A stretch of DNA of 64,000 bases, taken from NCBI RefSeq assembly GCF_016722765.1, contig NZ_JAEQND010000018.1, positions 43,603 to 107,602 of the forward strand, read 5' to 3'. Both the position numbers and the translations under genes were made by a program. Position 1 is the first letter of the stretch. Each line of letters begins with the position of its first letter. The notes beneath the pieces are model-generated. The model had not been told where the DNA came from and did no database searches. It saw nothing but the letters and a program-made list of their open reading frames with translations. This DNA is from Ramlibacter alkalitolerans. GTDB taxonomy: Bacteria > Pseudomonadota > Gammaproteobacteria > Burkholderiales > Burkholderiaceae_C. Shown piece after piece: positions 1 to 9,473 of the stretch.

Positions 1-998
1 TGTGCCTGCAAGGCGATCTCGTAGCACAGCTCGCTGTTCGGCCGGAGCAGGTCCGCAACGTCGCCGTTGAGTCGGTCCACCCACAAGATGTCCTCGGAGC
101 CGGTGCCCACCAGTTCGGCAGTCAGCAGCAGCCTCGATCCGATCACGACGTAGCTGCCGCTGAGGACATAGTCCGCCTTGAGTTGCGCACCGGCCTCTCG
201 CACGCCGATATCGCGATGGCGCAGCACCGTCGTCGCCAGACGGGAGATCACCTTCAGCTCCGTGGTCTTGCCCATGTGGGCGATCACGCCATCGGCGATC
301 AGCTCGCCAATGGCGAGGTGCTCCGCGCCCATGCTGCGCCCGCTGAAAGGGATGACGGCGATCGTGGGCTGGACGCCCCGGAGGTATTCGCGCTCCGGCA
401 GGAGAACAGGCGTGGGTCCCGCCGAACCTGCGCGGAACACGCGGATGGGTTCTGCGACGTGTTTGACGTAGCACTCCCCCATGTCCTCGACATGTGCATC
501 CAGGCCTTCGGTCAGGCCGTCGCGCACGGCGGCGGTCACCATGGTCTCGCCGGGGCCGGCGAGCGTCGCCACGCGTGCCGCCAGGTTCACGCCGCTGCCG
601 TAGATGTCGATCTCGTCTACATACACGTGCGTGAGATTGAGGCCCGCGCGAAGGTACATGCGTTCGTCTGCGGGGCGACTCGCATTCCCGGCCTCGAAGT
701 AAGCCTGCAGTTCAAGCGCCGCCGCGACTCCTTCGCGAGCGGAGTCGAATTCGGCCATCAGCCCGTCGCCAAGGCTCTTGACGAGGCGTCCTCCGTGATG
801 CGGAAGCACATTCCCGGTCGCGAACTGAAGGAACCCGCGCCATTGTTCAATGACCCCAAGCTCGTTGGCGGACATCAGCCTCACTGACTCCACGAGATCG
901 ATCACGAGCACGACTTTCTGCCGCTGCGGCAGTAGGGCACCTGAGCCCGCATGTGCGGCGGCGGTGACGATGCTGTCGCGGCCGTCTTGCGACGTCAT
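1..998 (-). CDS. Class III adenylate/guanylate cyclase with TolB-like domain (partial, 3' end outside window)
   Basis: The reading frame starts at ATG 998 and is still open at base 1, so the C-terminus lies outside the window (332 codons seen). The N-terminal part is a class III cyclase catalytic domain that would make cAMP or cGMP from a nucleoside triphosphate. It shows a metal-binding stretch VLVIDLVES, a LVKSLGDGL loop and a YGSGVNLAARV motif typical of the soluble bacterial families. After about residue 190 comes a segment like the N-terminal domain of TolB/FlgO-type regulators (TIAVIPFSGRS), a fusion common in proteobacterial cyclases. No membrane segment is visible, so it is probably cytosolic. 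The 160 bp before it (999-1159) hold no gene and must contain its promoter. The substrate (ATP or GTP) cannot be decided. Confidence 0.8.
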   Translation of the reverse strand, partial: MTSQDGRDSIVTAAAHAGSGALLPQRQKVVLVIDLVESVRLMSANELGVIEQWRGFLQFATGNVLPHHGGRLVKSLGDGLMAEFDSAREGVAAALELQAYFEAGNASRPADERMYLRAGLNLTHVYVDEIDIYGSGVNLAARVATLAGPGETMVTAAVRDGLTEGLDAHVEDMGECYVKHVAEPIRVFRAGSAGPTPVLLPEREYLRGVQPTIAVIPFSGRSMGAEHLAIGELIADGVIAHMGKTTELKVISRLATTVLRHRDIGVREAGAQLKADYVLSGSYVVIGSRLLLTAELVGTGSEDILWVDRLNGDVADLLRPNSELCYEIALQA

Positions 999-1159
999 GC
1001 TTCAAATGGCGTAGTGAAGGGGCGAGTGTCACATGTTGTACAGCCCACCACAAGCTGGCACCAAGACGAAAGGAAAGGACGGTCTGCGGCAATCCAGCGT
1101 GCGCCCCCTGCCGGGCATGAGCGGTCGCTCCGGAGTGCCACGGCCTCGCCGGAAGGGCC

Positions 1160-2356
1160 CTAGAGCGCCCGACCCAGCCGCGCCACCCCTTCCCTGATCT
1201 TCTCCACGTCCGCCGTCGCGAAGCTGAGACGCAAGGTGGCCGGATCCGCATCCTTCGCGAAGAACGGCGCGCCCGGCACGAAGGCCACGCCCTGCTCGAT
1301 CGCGCGGCTGGCGAACTCGCCGGCATCGCGCACCTTGCCGCCCGCGCCGGTCAGCCGGGCCCAGAAGAACAGGCCGCCCTGCGGCTCGGTGAATTCGATC
1401 GCGTCGCCCAGTTCGCGCCGCAGCGCCTGCGCCATGGCATGCGAACGCTCCGCGTACTTGCGCCGAACGTTGGCCAGGGTCGCCGGCATGCGCCCGCTCT
1501 TGAGGTACTGTGCCGCCGTGGCCTGCGCGAAGGTGCTGGTATGCGCGTCGCTGAACTGCTTGCACATGGTCGCCTTGGCCAGCAGCTCCGGCTGCGCGAC
1601 CAGCCAGCCCACGCGCAGCCCGGGGCTGAGCACCTTGCTCATGCTGCCGCAGTGGGCAATCCATTCGCGGCTGCCCGGCACCTCGGAGGAAAGGGCCAGC
1701 ATGCTGGGCGGCGGTGCCTCGCCGAAATAGAGGTCCCCATAGGGATCGTCTTCCACCACCAGCACCTGGTGCTTCACCGCCAGCTCCAGGATGCGCCGGC
1801 GCCGTTCCAGCGACAGCAGCGCGCCGCTGGGATTGCCGAAGGTCGGGATCAGGTACACGAACTTCGGCCGGTGTTCGACGATCATTTGCTCGAGCCGGTC
1901 CACCTGCACGCCCTGTGCGTCGATCGGTGCGCTCTGGATGTCGGCGCCATAGAGGCGGAAGCACTGGATCGTGGCCAGGAAGGTCGGGCCTTCCACGATC
2001 ACCTTGTCGCCGGGGCCCACCATGGTCTTGCCGATCAGGTCCAGCGCCTGCTGGCTGCCGGTGGTCACGATCAGCTGCTGCGGCTCGATGTCCGCCACGC
2101 CCTTGCTGCGCTCGAAGGCGGCGAGCTGCGCGCGCAGCGGCTCGTAGCCCTCGGTCGCGCCGTACTGCAAGGCGCCGCCCGGCTCCTCGGAGAGGGCCTT
2201 CTGCGAGGCCTCGCGCAGGCCTTCGACGTCGAACATGGCGCTGTCCGGAAAGCCGCCGGCGAAGCTGATGATCCCCGGCTTGCCAAGCAGCTTGAACAGC
2301 TCGCGGATGGCGGAGGTTTCGACGTTGTCGAGGCGGGAGGCGAATGGCAGGGGCAT
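1160..2356 (-). CDS. PLP-dependent aminotransferase, 2-aminoadipate/MocR-like class I fold
   Basis: A 398-residue aminotransferase of fold type I, similar to LysN and the catalytic part of MocR proteins, but without a GntR DNA-binding domain. The lysine that binds pyridoxal phosphate lies in HCGSMSKVLSPGLR, and EDDPYGDL and NPSG are the expected cofactor and substrate motifs. It probably transfers the amino group of a 2-aminoadipate-like, aromatic or branched amino acid to 2-oxoglutarate. The start at 2356 (MPLPFASRLDN) fits the family better than the upstream in-frame ATG at 2392, which adds a non-conserved basic leader. It stands alone on the minus strand, 56 bp downstream of the helicase gene. 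The substrate is not determined by the sequence. Confidence 0.85.
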   Translation of the reverse strand: MPLPFASRLDNVETSAIRELFKLLGKPGIISFAGGFPDSAMFDVEGLREASQKALSEEPGGALQYGATEGYEPLRAQLAAFERSKGVADIEPQQLIVTTGSQQALDLIGKTMVGPGDKVIVEGPTFLATIQCFRLYGADIQSAPIDAQGVQVDRLEQMIVEHRPKFVYLIPTFGNPSGALLSLERRRRILELAVKHQVLVVEDDPYGDLYFGEAPPPSMLALSSEVPGSREWIAHCGSMSKVLSPGLRVGWLVAQPELLAKATMCKQFSDAHTSTFAQATAAQYLKSGRMPATLANVRRKYAERSHAMAQALRRELGDAIEFTEPQGGLFFWARLTGAGGKVRDAGEFASRAIEQGVAFVPGAPFFAKDADPATLRLSFATADVEKIREGVARLGRAL

Positions 2357-2412
2357 GGATTCTTTCGTTCGGCTGGCGCGGCGATGCGCCATTTTCGCCC
2401 AGGAGCCGGCTG

Positions 2413-4272
2413 CTACGCCCAGGCGGCCTTCACCCGCGCCAGCGCCTGCTCCACGTGGCGGGTCAGCCGCGACGATCCGACGGCCGTCAGCACCAGGCTG
2501 TGCGTGGCCCGCGTCATGGCCACGTACAGCAGGCGCAGCTCCTCGACCCGGTTCGCCTGGGCGTCGTCGATGCGGTCGATGCCGACCACGAACACGCAGG
2601 GGAACTCCAGGCCCTTGCTGCTGTGGAACGTGGTCAGCGTCACCTCGGGAGCGCCCTGCTCGCGACGGCGGCGCTCATTCTTCGCCGGCGTGCAGCGCAC
2701 GCCCTCGGATTCGAGCGCCGCGCGCACGCCGTCCAGCGCCGCCCGGTAGCGCGCGAGCACCGCGATGTCCCCGGGGTCGCGGCCGTGGGCCAGCAGTTCG
2801 CGAATCTGGTGCGCGACGCCGCTCGCCTCTTCGCGGCCGCTGTGGAAGGAAAGGAACATCGGCACCGGGCCGCTGCGGCCGGCGGACTGCGGCATCACCA
2901 GCGGCACCTCCTCCGCCACTCCGGTCTGGCCCGCCTCCAGGATGCCTTGCGCGCACTCGATCGCCAGCGCGAGCACCTCGGTGGTGTTGCGGTAGTTGAC
3001 GCGCAGGATCTCGGTCCGGCCCTGGGCCTCGATCCCCAGCCTGGCAAAGCTGGTCCTGCGCCGGCCCCTCTGGTGGTAGATCGACTGCGCATCGTCGTAC
3101 AGCACGAGCAGGGACTTCGTTGCCGGGTCCACCATCTGCACCGCGGCCGCCAGCCATTCGTCCGCGAGATCGTGGGCCTCGTCGATCAGCAGGGCCGTGT
3201 ATTGGCCCTTGGGCACCCGCGCGGAGGTGATGCCTTCGCAGGCCAGGCGGGCGAGCGCCTCGTAATCCTCGCTCGTGAGCGCGCCGCTGCGGATCGTTCC
3301 GAGCTGGTAGGTGCGGATCAGGTCCATCGCCCAGGCGTGGAAGGTGCTCACCTGCACCGCGGCACCGACGCCCTTGAGGCGCAGCATCGTCTCGATGCGC
3401 GTCGCCAGGTCGCGGTTGTAGCAAAGCACCAGGATCGGCTTGTCCGGGCGGGCCGCTGCGGCGAGCTGGACGGCGCGGAAGACGAGGATCATCGTCTTGC
3501 CCGAGCCGGCCGGGCCGTGGATCACCCGGTGCCCCTCGCCCAGGTTGCGCGCCACCGTCTCCTGGTGCAGGTCCATCACCTGCAGCACGTCCTGCACCAC
3601 CAGCCGCGAGGGCGTGTCGGCCAGCGGAAGCATGCGCTGCGCGCCGATGCGCAGTTCCGGGAACAGCAGGCCGCGCACGATGTTCATCTGCGGCAGCGAG
3701 AGCGGGTGCTGCCACTGCACGTTGAACATCCCCCACAGCCTTTCCTGGAAGGCCATCGCATCGACGTCCTCGGCCAGGTCGTCCCACAGCAGGACCTTGT
3801 GCGGCTCGAACACGCTGGCGAAGCTGGCATCGCCCTCCACCTCCCTGCGGCGGATGCCGTTGAGGACGGCCCCCCAGCCCCAGGGCAGCAGCAACTGGCC
3901 GCGGTGGCGGCCTTCCGGGTGCAGCAGTTCCGGGATCTTCTGCAGCTGGTGCGTCAGCTCCAGCATGTAGCCGCGAGCCTGGGCGACCGGGTGCATGGTG
4001 CTGACCCGCCCGCGCTCGGTCTCGATCTGCACGCGCATGGGATTCGCGTCGAGGATGGTCCGCCGCTTCCAGTCCTTCACCTCCAGGACCAGCAGGCCGC
4101 GGCGTGGATGCAGGAGGACGACGTCCGGCTCGCGGCCGGAGCCCATGATCGGAATGTTGTGCCAGACGGTGTAGTCGTCTTCCAGCTTGCGCGCCAGCGC
4201 TTCGAGCAGACGCCTCTCCCCGCCGCGCGAACGTTCGATGACCCTCGTCTTGCCCTGAGGAAAGATCGCCAC
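2413..4272 (-). CDS. NERD-domain UvrD/Rep-like DNA helicase
   Basis: A 619-residue superfamily 1 helicase with a nuclease-related domain. Residues 10-130 match NERD (acidic D50, then E64-V-K66). NERD resembles restriction-type nucleases, so the protein may cut or hold DNA as well as unwind it. The helicase half has Walker A GPAGSGKT at 253-260, motif II DEAHD at 364-368, a VNYRNT motif near 428, and C-terminal TFHSSKGLEF and LYVAMTRA motifs V/VI. It is much shorter than UvrD (about 720) because the 1B/2B insertions are reduced. It probably acts in DNA repair or defence against foreign DNA. No partner nuclease or defence gene is adjacent, which leaves its job open. Confidence 0.85.
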   Translation of the reverse strand: MAIFPQGKTRVIERSRGGERRLLEALARKLEDDYTVWHNIPIMGSGREPDVVLLHPRRGLLVLEVKDWKRRTILDANPMRVQIETERGRVSTMHPVAQARGYMLELTHQLQKIPELLHPEGRHRGQLLLPWGWGAVLNGIRRREVEGDASFASVFEPHKVLLWDDLAEDVDAMAFQERLWGMFNVQWQHPLSLPQMNIVRGLLFPELRIGAQRMLPLADTPSRLVVQDVLQVMDLHQETVARNLGEGHRVIHGPAGSGKTMILVFRAVQLAAAARPDKPILVLCYNRDLATRIETMLRLKGVGAAVQVSTFHAWAMDLIRTYQLGTIRSGALTSEDYEALARLACEGITSARVPKGQYTALLIDEAHDLADEWLAAAVQMVDPATKSLLVLYDDAQSIYHQRGRRRTSFARLGIEAQGRTEILRVNYRNTTEVLALAIECAQGILEAGQTGVAEEVPLVMPQSAGRSGPVPMFLSFHSGREEASGVAHQIRELLAHGRDPGDIAVLARYRAALDGVRAALESEGVRCTPAKNERRRREQGAPEVTLTTFHSSKGLEFPCVFVVGIDRIDDAQANRVEELRLLYVAMTRATHSLVLTAVGSSRLTRHVEQALARVKAAWA

Positions 4273-4339
4273 CCCGGGAGCCCTCCCGGGGTGAGTCTAA
4301 CGTCGGCGCATCCGGCCCCCGCGGTGCGGGAGCGAACGA

Positions 4340-5020
4340 TCAGCGCGGCTTGTCGCCGCCCTCGTGCGCGCTGGAGATGTCCGGCGAGGCGATCGGCTTG
4401 TCCTCGTCCACCACCTTCAGCTCGCGCTGCTCACCCCACCCTTGGGAGGCGATCGCGCGCTCGGGCGTGCGGTCGACGGCGCTTTCGTCCTCCAGATCCG
4501 CGCTGGTGCGCTCCGGCGGGAACAGTTCGCCCTCGCGCCGCAGGTCCATGTTGTGGCTCGCGCCCATGTCCGCGCGGGCGGTGCCGAAGCGCTGCTCCAG
4601 GCTGCCCGCATTGCGCTCGGCCACCACGTCGCGCAGCGGCCGCTCACCCGCGCGATGCACCAGGCTGAAGTCGGACGGGTTCAGGCCGTGCAGCACGTCC
4701 TGCGCCCGCTGCGCCTCGTCCTCGTCGCGGCCCTCGACCAGCACCACGTACAGCCCCCGCTCCACGGCGCGGCTGTACGTGTCCGCGTGCGGCGCGTTCC
4801 TGCCGGCGCCGAACAGGCGCTCGAAGAACGAGAACTTGCCGACCACGTCGTGGTCGCGATCGCGCCGCTCGCCGTCGTCGTTGACCTCCGCCATCGGCGT
4901 GCCGTCGGCGTGGCGATGCTCCACGTGGACCTCGCGCGGGTCGAAGCCGGCCTGCTCCAGGCGCGCGGCGGCCTGTTCCGCGGCCGCGCGGTCCTCGAAC
5001 GTACAGATTGCGGTATGCAT
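4340..5020 (-). CDS. Stress-type hypothetical protein, downstream copy of a tandem pair
   Basis: A 226-residue, strongly acidic and hydrophilic protein that starts MHTAICTFEDRAAAEQA. The first 100 residues form a small alpha/beta domain of the kind found in general stress proteins (a strand, then a helix rich in Ala/Glu, then AGFDPREVHVEH). The remainder is low complexity and probably disordered. The start at 5020 is preceded by a strong GGAGGAAG site and aligns with its upstream neighbour, which starts with the same six residues; the longer start at 5035 would add five extra residues. It lies 14 bp after the stop of that paralogue, so the two are one operon and a tandem duplication. The molecular function is unknown. 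Confidence 0.75.
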   Translation of the reverse strand: MHTAICTFEDRAAAEQAAARLEQAGFDPREVHVEHRHADGTPMAEVNDDGERRDRDHDVVGKFSFFERLFGAGRNAPHADTYSRAVERGLYVVLVEGRDEDEAQRAQDVLHGLNPSDFSLVHRAGERPLRDVVAERNAGSLEQRFGTARADMGASHNMDLRREGELFPPERTSADLEDESAVDRTPERAIASQGWGEQRELKVVDEDKPIASPDISSAHEGGDKPR

Positions 5021-5034
5021 GGATGCTTCCTCCA

Positions 5035-5649
5035 TCAGCCGTTGGGCTTGTCCTTGTCGGAGTAGCGCAGGCCCGGTGCGCGCTCCACGTCCGGGTCGCG
5101 CAGGTCGGGGCCCGCCGTCGGCGCCACGCGATGCGAGGCCAGCGCGCGCTCGCTCTCGAGGTCCGAGGAGGTGTTGGTCCAGCCCTCGTAGGGCTCGCGG
5201 CTGCGCTCGGTCATGCCGGCGCCTTCCTGGCGCATGCCCACGATGTCGCGCAGCGGCCGCTGCTCGGCGCGCGGCACCACGTTCAGGTCACCGGCCTGCA
5301 TCGCGTCGAGCATGCTGCGCGCGCGTTCCGCCTCGGCCTCGTCCCGGGCGTCGACGACCACGACATAGCTGCCGCGCTCCACGTGGCCTGCGTACGTGTC
5401 GACATGGCCGGCCGGGTTGTCGCGCCCGAACAGGCTGGCGAAGAAGTGGCCGAAGGAGGACAGCACGCCGCGATCGACGGCGATCTCGCGCTCCATGCCG
5501 TCCCAGCGGTCGTTGGCGTCGCGGCGTTCGGCGTGCAGTTCCTTGTGCTCGATGTGCACGTCGTGGCGCGCGAAGCCGGAGCGGACCAGGCTGTCGAGGG
5601 CCTGCTCGGCGCGGGCCCGGTCGTCGAAGGCACAGATGGCGGTATGCAT
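5035..5649 (-). CDS. Stress-type hypothetical protein, upstream copy of a tandem pair
   Basis: A 204-residue paralogue of the gene that follows it. It has the same MHTAICAF start, a matching central segment (FFASLFGRDNPAGHVDTYAGHVERG here, FFERLFGAGRNAPHADTYSRAVERG in the copy) and the same block RPLRDIV. The C-terminal third is charged and probably unstructured. An AAGGGGAA ribosome site precedes the start. It is divergent from the dienelactone hydrolase gene at 5803, so 5650-5802 must hold two promoters. A role in stress tolerance is inferred only from the general look of the family. Confidence 0.75.
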   Translation of the reverse strand: MHTAICAFDDRARAEQALDSLVRSGFARHDVHIEHKELHAERRDANDRWDGMEREIAVDRGVLSSFGHFFASLFGRDNPAGHVDTYAGHVERGSYVVVVDARDEAEAERARSMLDAMQAGDLNVVPRAEQRPLRDIVGMRQEGAGMTERSREPYEGWTNTSSDLESERALASHRVAPTAGPDLRDPDVERAPGLRYSDKDKPNG

Positions 5650-5802
5650 GGTGTGTTTCCCCTTTTCGATGGCACTCCTTCCTATGTAGGGCCGCGGCCG
5701 CGCTTGCCGTGTCGTCCGGCCGAGGTAGGCCGGGTAGGTGCGGGACTACCCTGTAGCCACCCGCCGAGGTGCTGCCGCATGCTCTGCGGCCAGGAGCCGC
5801 CC

Positions 5803-6540
5803 ATGATCGAAAAGCACCTGGACATTCCCACGCCCGACGGCGCGATGAACAGCTTCGTCGTGCATCCGGAGGAAGGCGGGCCGCACCCGGTCGTGCTGTT
5901 CTACATGGACGCACCCGGCAAGCGCGAGGAACTGCACGACATGGCCCGGCGGCTGGCCAGCGTGGGCTACTACGTCGTGCTGCCCAACCTCTACTACCGC
6001 CGCACCCGCGAGTTCGAACTCAAGGAGCGCACGCCCGACGCGATGAAGCCCATGTTCGAGCTGATGGACAGCCTGGCCAACGCGATGACCGTGCGCGACA
6101 CGGCGGCCATGCTGGCCTTCGTCGACGCCCAGCCGGAAGCCGATGCGCAACGCGTGGGCGCCGTCGGCTATTGCATGAGCGGGCCCTTCGTGTTCGCCGC
6201 CGCGGCGGCCTTCCCTGAGCGCATCGCCGCGATCGCGTCGATCCACGGCGCCCGCATGGTCACGGACCGCGACGACTCGCCCCACCACATGGCGCCGCGC
6301 ATCCGCTGCGAGACCTACGTCGCCTGCGCGGAGACCGACATCTGGGCGCCGCCGGAAGCCGTCGCCACCCTGCAGGCGGCGCTCGAGGCCGCCGGCACCC
6401 CGCACCGCATCGAGTGGTATCCCGGCGCGCACCACGGCTTCGTGTTCCCCCGGCGCGCGGGCATCTACGACCAGCCGTCCGCCGAGCGCCATTGGGAACG
6501 CCTGTTCGCCCTGTTCGACCGCAACCTGCGGGCGCGCTGA
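5803..6540 (+). CDS. Dienelactone hydrolase family protein
   Basis: A 245-residue alpha/beta hydrolase of the dienelactone hydrolase family, close to the usual 230-250 residues. The nucleophile is a cysteine in the G-Y-C-M-S-G elbow (C124). The acid is probably the Asp in CAETDIW and the base the His in GAHHGF. These enzymes open lactone rings or cleave esters in the breakdown of aromatic compounds. The start at 5803 is supported by an AGGAG site (CAGGAGCCGCCC) and by the typical opening MIEKHLDIPTPDG; a longer upstream frame has no family similarity. It stands alone; the downstream transporter genes start 46 bp later and may be read from the same transcript. Confidence 0.88.
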   Translation: MIEKHLDIPTPDGAMNSFVVHPEEGGPHPVVLFYMDAPGKREELHDMARRLASVGYYVVLPNLYYRRTREFELKERTPDAMKPMFELMDSLANAMTVRDTAAMLAFVDAQPEADAQRVGAVGYCMSGPFVFAAAAAFPERIAAIASIHGARMVTDRDDSPHHMAPRIRCETYVACAETDIWAPPEAVATLQAALEAAGTPHRIEWYPGAHHGFVFPRRAGIYDQPSAERHWERLFALFDRNLRAR

Positions 6541-6586
6541 AGGGGCGGCCCCGGCGCCGTCCCCCACCCTCCCTATACTCGCCGCC

Positions 6587-7159
6587 ATGTCCCGCGGACC
6601 CCGCCCCCTGCTCGCGATGCTGATCGACCGCCTGTGCCGCTTGCTGTCCGCCGTCATGGTGCTGTTCCTCGCGCTGATGGTGGTGATGGTGTTCGGCAAC
6701 GTGGTGCTGCGCTACGGCTTCAACAGCGGCATCACGGTCTCGGAGGAGCTGTCACGCTGGCTGTTCGTCTGGATGACGTTCCTGGGCGCGCTGGTCGCCC
6801 TGCGTTCGCACCACCACCTGGGCACCGACAGCCTGGTGGCGCGCCTGCCGGTGCGCGGCAAGAAGATCTGCCTCGGATTCACGCACCTGCTGATGCTGTA
6901 CCTGTGCTGGCTGATGTTCCAGGGCTCGCTGCAGCAGACGAAGATCAACATCGGCACCAGCAGCGCCGTGATGGAACTGTCCATGGGCTGGTTCTACGGT
7001 GCCGGCCTGTTCTTCTCCGTGCTCGCCTTCCTGTTCATCCTCGACGACTTCTGGCGCCTGGTGAGCGGGCGCCTGGCGGACAGCGAACTGGTCGGCATCG
7101 TGGAGTCCGATGGCATGCCCACGGGCGATCCGCATCCCGCCCCCGCCGCCAGCAAGTGA
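6587..7159 (+). CDS. dctQ: TRAP transporter small permease (DctQ family)
   Basis: A 190-residue membrane protein with four predicted transmembrane helices (about 20-45, 55-75, 95-115 and 130-155), the DctQ pattern. RYGFNSGITVSEELSRWLF is the conserved region between the first two helices. It pairs with the large permease encoded 4 bp downstream and the binding protein after that, forming a sodium-driven importer for an organic acid. The start at 6587 has no clear ribosome site; ATG 6617 is an alternative. Confidence 0.88.
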   Translation: MSRGPRPLLAMLIDRLCRLLSAVMVLFLALMVVMVFGNVVLRYGFNSGITVSEELSRWLFVWMTFLGALVALRSHHHLGTDSLVARLPVRGKKICLGFTHLLMLYLCWLMFQGSLQQTKINIGTSSAVMELSMGWFYGAGLFFSVLAFLFILDDFWRLVSGRLADSELVGIVESDGMPTGDPHPAPAASK

Positions 7160-7163
7160 GCCG

Positions 7164-8444
7164 ATGACGATCGCCATCTTCCTCGGCGCCCTGCTGGGCG
7201 CCATGGCCCTCGGCGTGCCGATCGCCTTCTCGCTGCTCGCCTGCGGTGCCGCGCTGATGTGGCACATGGACATGTTCGACCCGCAGATCCTGGCGCAGAA
7301 CACGATCGAGGGCGCCAACAGTTTCCCGCTGCTGGCCGTCCCCTTCTTCATGCTGGCCGGCGAGATCATGAATGCGGGGGGCCTGTCGCGCCGCATCGTG
7401 CATTTCGCGATGACCCTGGTGGGCCACGTGCGCGGCGGCCTCGGCTACGTGGGCATCATGGCTGCCGTGCTGATGGCGGCGCTCTCCGGTTCCGCGGTGG
7501 CGGACGCGGCGGCGCTGGCTGCGCTGCTGCTGCCGATGATGAACCGGGCCGGCTACGACACGGCGCGCTCCGCCGGCCTGCTCTCGGCGGCCGGCATCAT
7601 CGCACCCATCATCCCGCCCTCGATCGGCTTCGTGGTGTTCGGGGTCGCGGCCAACGTCTCGATCTCGAAGCTGTTCCTGGCCGGCATCGTGCCGGGCGTG
7701 CTGCTGGGGGCCGCGCTGTGGATCACGTGGTGGTGGCTGGTGCGCACGGACAAGATCCAGCCCGCGCCGCGGGCGACGCGCGCCGAGATCGCCGCCGCCT
7801 TCAAGGACGCGACGCTCGCGCTCGGCATGCCGCTGATCGTGGTCGTGGGCCTGAAGATGGGCGTCTTCACGCCCACCGAGGCAGCCGTGGTCGCCGCGGT
7901 GTACGCCCTGCTTGTCTCCATGCTGGTCTACCGGGAACTGAGGCTGCGCGAGCTCTACCGGCTGTTCGAGGCGGCCGCGAAGACCTCCGCGATCATCATG
8001 TTCCTGGTCGCCGCCGCGATGGTCTCGGCCTGGATGATCACGGTCGCCAACCTGCCGGCGGAAGTCATCTCGCTGCTGCAGCCGCTGCTGGACCGGCCGA
8101 CGCTGCTGATGATCGCCATCATGGTGCTGACCATGGTGGTCGGCACGGCGATGGACATGACGCCCACGATTCTGATCCTCACGCCGGTGCTGATGCCGAT
8201 CGTGAAGGCCGCCGGCATCGACCCGGTGTACTTCGGCGTGCTGTTCATGATCAACAACGCCATCGGCCTGATCACCCCGCCGGTGGGCACCGTGCTCAGC
8301 ACGGTCGCCGGCGTCGGCAAGGTGAGCATGGACGACGTGACGCGCGGCGTCTGGCCCTTCATGGTGGCGCAGTTCGCCATGATGTTCCTGATGGTGTTCT
8401 TCCCGCAGCTGGTGATGGTGCCGGCGCGCTGGTTCTACGGCTGA
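7164..8444 (+). CDS. dctM: TRAP transporter large permease (DctM family)
   Basis: A 426-residue integral membrane protein with about 12 hydrophobic segments and the DctM signatures FFMLAGEIMNAGGLS, the PPSIG loop (ITPP.G repeated late in the protein) and LITPPVGTVLS. It forms the transport channel of the TRAP system. The start at 7164 lies 4 bp after the small permease stop and gives the normal length; the in-frame start at 7110 would run inside the preceding gene. The binding protein that defines the substrate follows after 27 bp with a GGAG site. Confidence 0.92.
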   Translation: MTIAIFLGALLGAMALGVPIAFSLLACGAALMWHMDMFDPQILAQNTIEGANSFPLLAVPFFMLAGEIMNAGGLSRRIVHFAMTLVGHVRGGLGYVGIMAAVLMAALSGSAVADAAALAALLLPMMNRAGYDTARSAGLLSAAGIIAPIIPPSIGFVVFGVAANVSISKLFLAGIVPGVLLGAALWITWWWLVRTDKIQPAPRATRAEIAAAFKDATLALGMPLIVVVGLKMGVFTPTEAAVVAAVYALLVSMLVYRELRLRELYRLFEAAAKTSAIIMFLVAAAMVSAWMITVANLPAEVISLLQPLLDRPTLLMIAIMVLTMVVGTAMDMTPTILILTPVLMPIVKAAGIDPVYFGVLFMINNAIGLITPPVGTVLSTVAGVGKVSMDDVTRGVWPFMVAQFAMMFLMVFFPQLVMVPARWFYG

Positions 8445-8471
8445 TTCCCCCAGCCCCAAGGAGAGACAACG

Positions 8472-9473
8472 ATGATGAAGCGGTTCCTGCTGCAGGCCGT
8501 CGCGGGCGCCGTGGCGCTGGGCGCGCTCGGCCTCGCCCAGGCGCAGACGCGCACGATCAAGTTCGCCAACCAGAACGCCAAGGGCCACCCCATCGTGCTC
8601 GGCATGGAGCGCTTCGCCGAACTGGTGGAGAAGAAGTCCGGCGGCCGCCTCAAGGTGCAGGTGTTTCCCGGCGGCGCCCTCGGCAGCGACCAGGCCAACG
8701 TGTCGGCCCTGCAGGGTGGCACGCTCGAGATGGCGGCGATGAACTCCGGCATCTTCGGCAACGTGGTCAAGGAATTCGCGATCTACGATTTCCCCTTCCT
8801 GTTCGGGAACCCAAAGGAGGCGGATGCGGTGGTGGACGGCCCCTTCGGGCAGAACCTGCACCGCAAGCTGGAAGACAAGGGCCTGGTCGGCCTGGCGTAC
8901 TACGAGCTCGGATTTCGCGAGCTGACCAACAGCCGCCGCCCGGTGCGCAAGGTGGAGGACATCGCGGGCCTGAAGCTGCGCGTGATCCCGAACCCGATCA
9001 ACGTCGACTGGGTCACGGCCCTGGGCGCCAACCCCACGCCGCTGCCCTTCCCGGAGCTGTATGCGGCGCTGGAGCAGAAGGCGGTGGACGGCCAGGAGAA
9101 CCCGGTGGCCACGATCAAGGGCGCCAAGCTGTACGAGGTGCAGAAGTACCTGACGCTGACCAACCACCAGTACAACCCGCAGTCGGTGGTGGTCAGCAAG
9201 CGCTTCTGGGACACGCTGGCGCCGGCGGACCGCAAGACCCTGCAGGAGGCCGCGCAGGAGTCCGCCGTCTACCAGCGCACGCAATCGCGCGCCATGCTGC
9301 AAAGCGGCATGGAAGATCTGCGCAAGGGCGGCATGGAGATCACGGAACTGCCGCCGGCGGAAGTGGCCAAGCTGCGCGAGAAGATGAAGCCCGTGATCGC
9401 CAAGCACAGCGCCAGCGTCGGCGAGGAAACCGTGAAGGCCATGATGGCGGAACTGGCGAAGCTGCGCCGGTGA
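8472..9473 (+). CDS. dctP: TRAP transporter substrate-binding protein (DctP family)
   Basis: A 333-residue periplasmic protein with a Sec signal peptide (residues 1-24, ending AQAQT). It has the DctP fold, including GALGSDQANVSALQGGTLEMA, the conserved Arg in LKLRVIPNPI that grips the carboxylate of the ligand, and the VDGQENPVATI hinge region. It delivers an organic acid to the permease pair encoded just upstream. The 3' end overlaps the next gene by 4 bases (GTGA), so the dehydrogenase-like enzyme is co-translated. A link to a shikimate- or quinate-like ligand is only a guess from that neighbour. Confidence 0.92.
   Translation: MMKRFLLQAVAGAVALGALGLAQAQTRTIKFANQNAKGHPIVLGMERFAELVEKKSGGRLKVQVFPGGALGSDQANVSALQGGTLEMAAMNSGIFGNVVKEFAIYDFPFLFGNPKEADAVVDGPFGQNLHRKLEDKGLVGLAYYELGFRELTNSRRPVRKVEDIAGLKLRVIPNPINVDWVTALGANPTPLPFPELYAALEQKAVDGQENPVATIKGAKLYEVQKYLTLTNHQYNPQSVVVSKRFWDTLAPADRKTLQEAAQESAVYQRTQSRAMLQSGMEDLRKGGMEITELPPAEVAKLREKMKPVIAKHSASVGEETVKAMMAELAKLRR

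Noticed and set aside
7259..9469. The upstream part of a 1015-codon frame that includes the SDH-like gene
   Set aside because: Only the last 279 codons are a known protein; the rest is a shadow of the TRAP genes. The start was set at GTG 9470.
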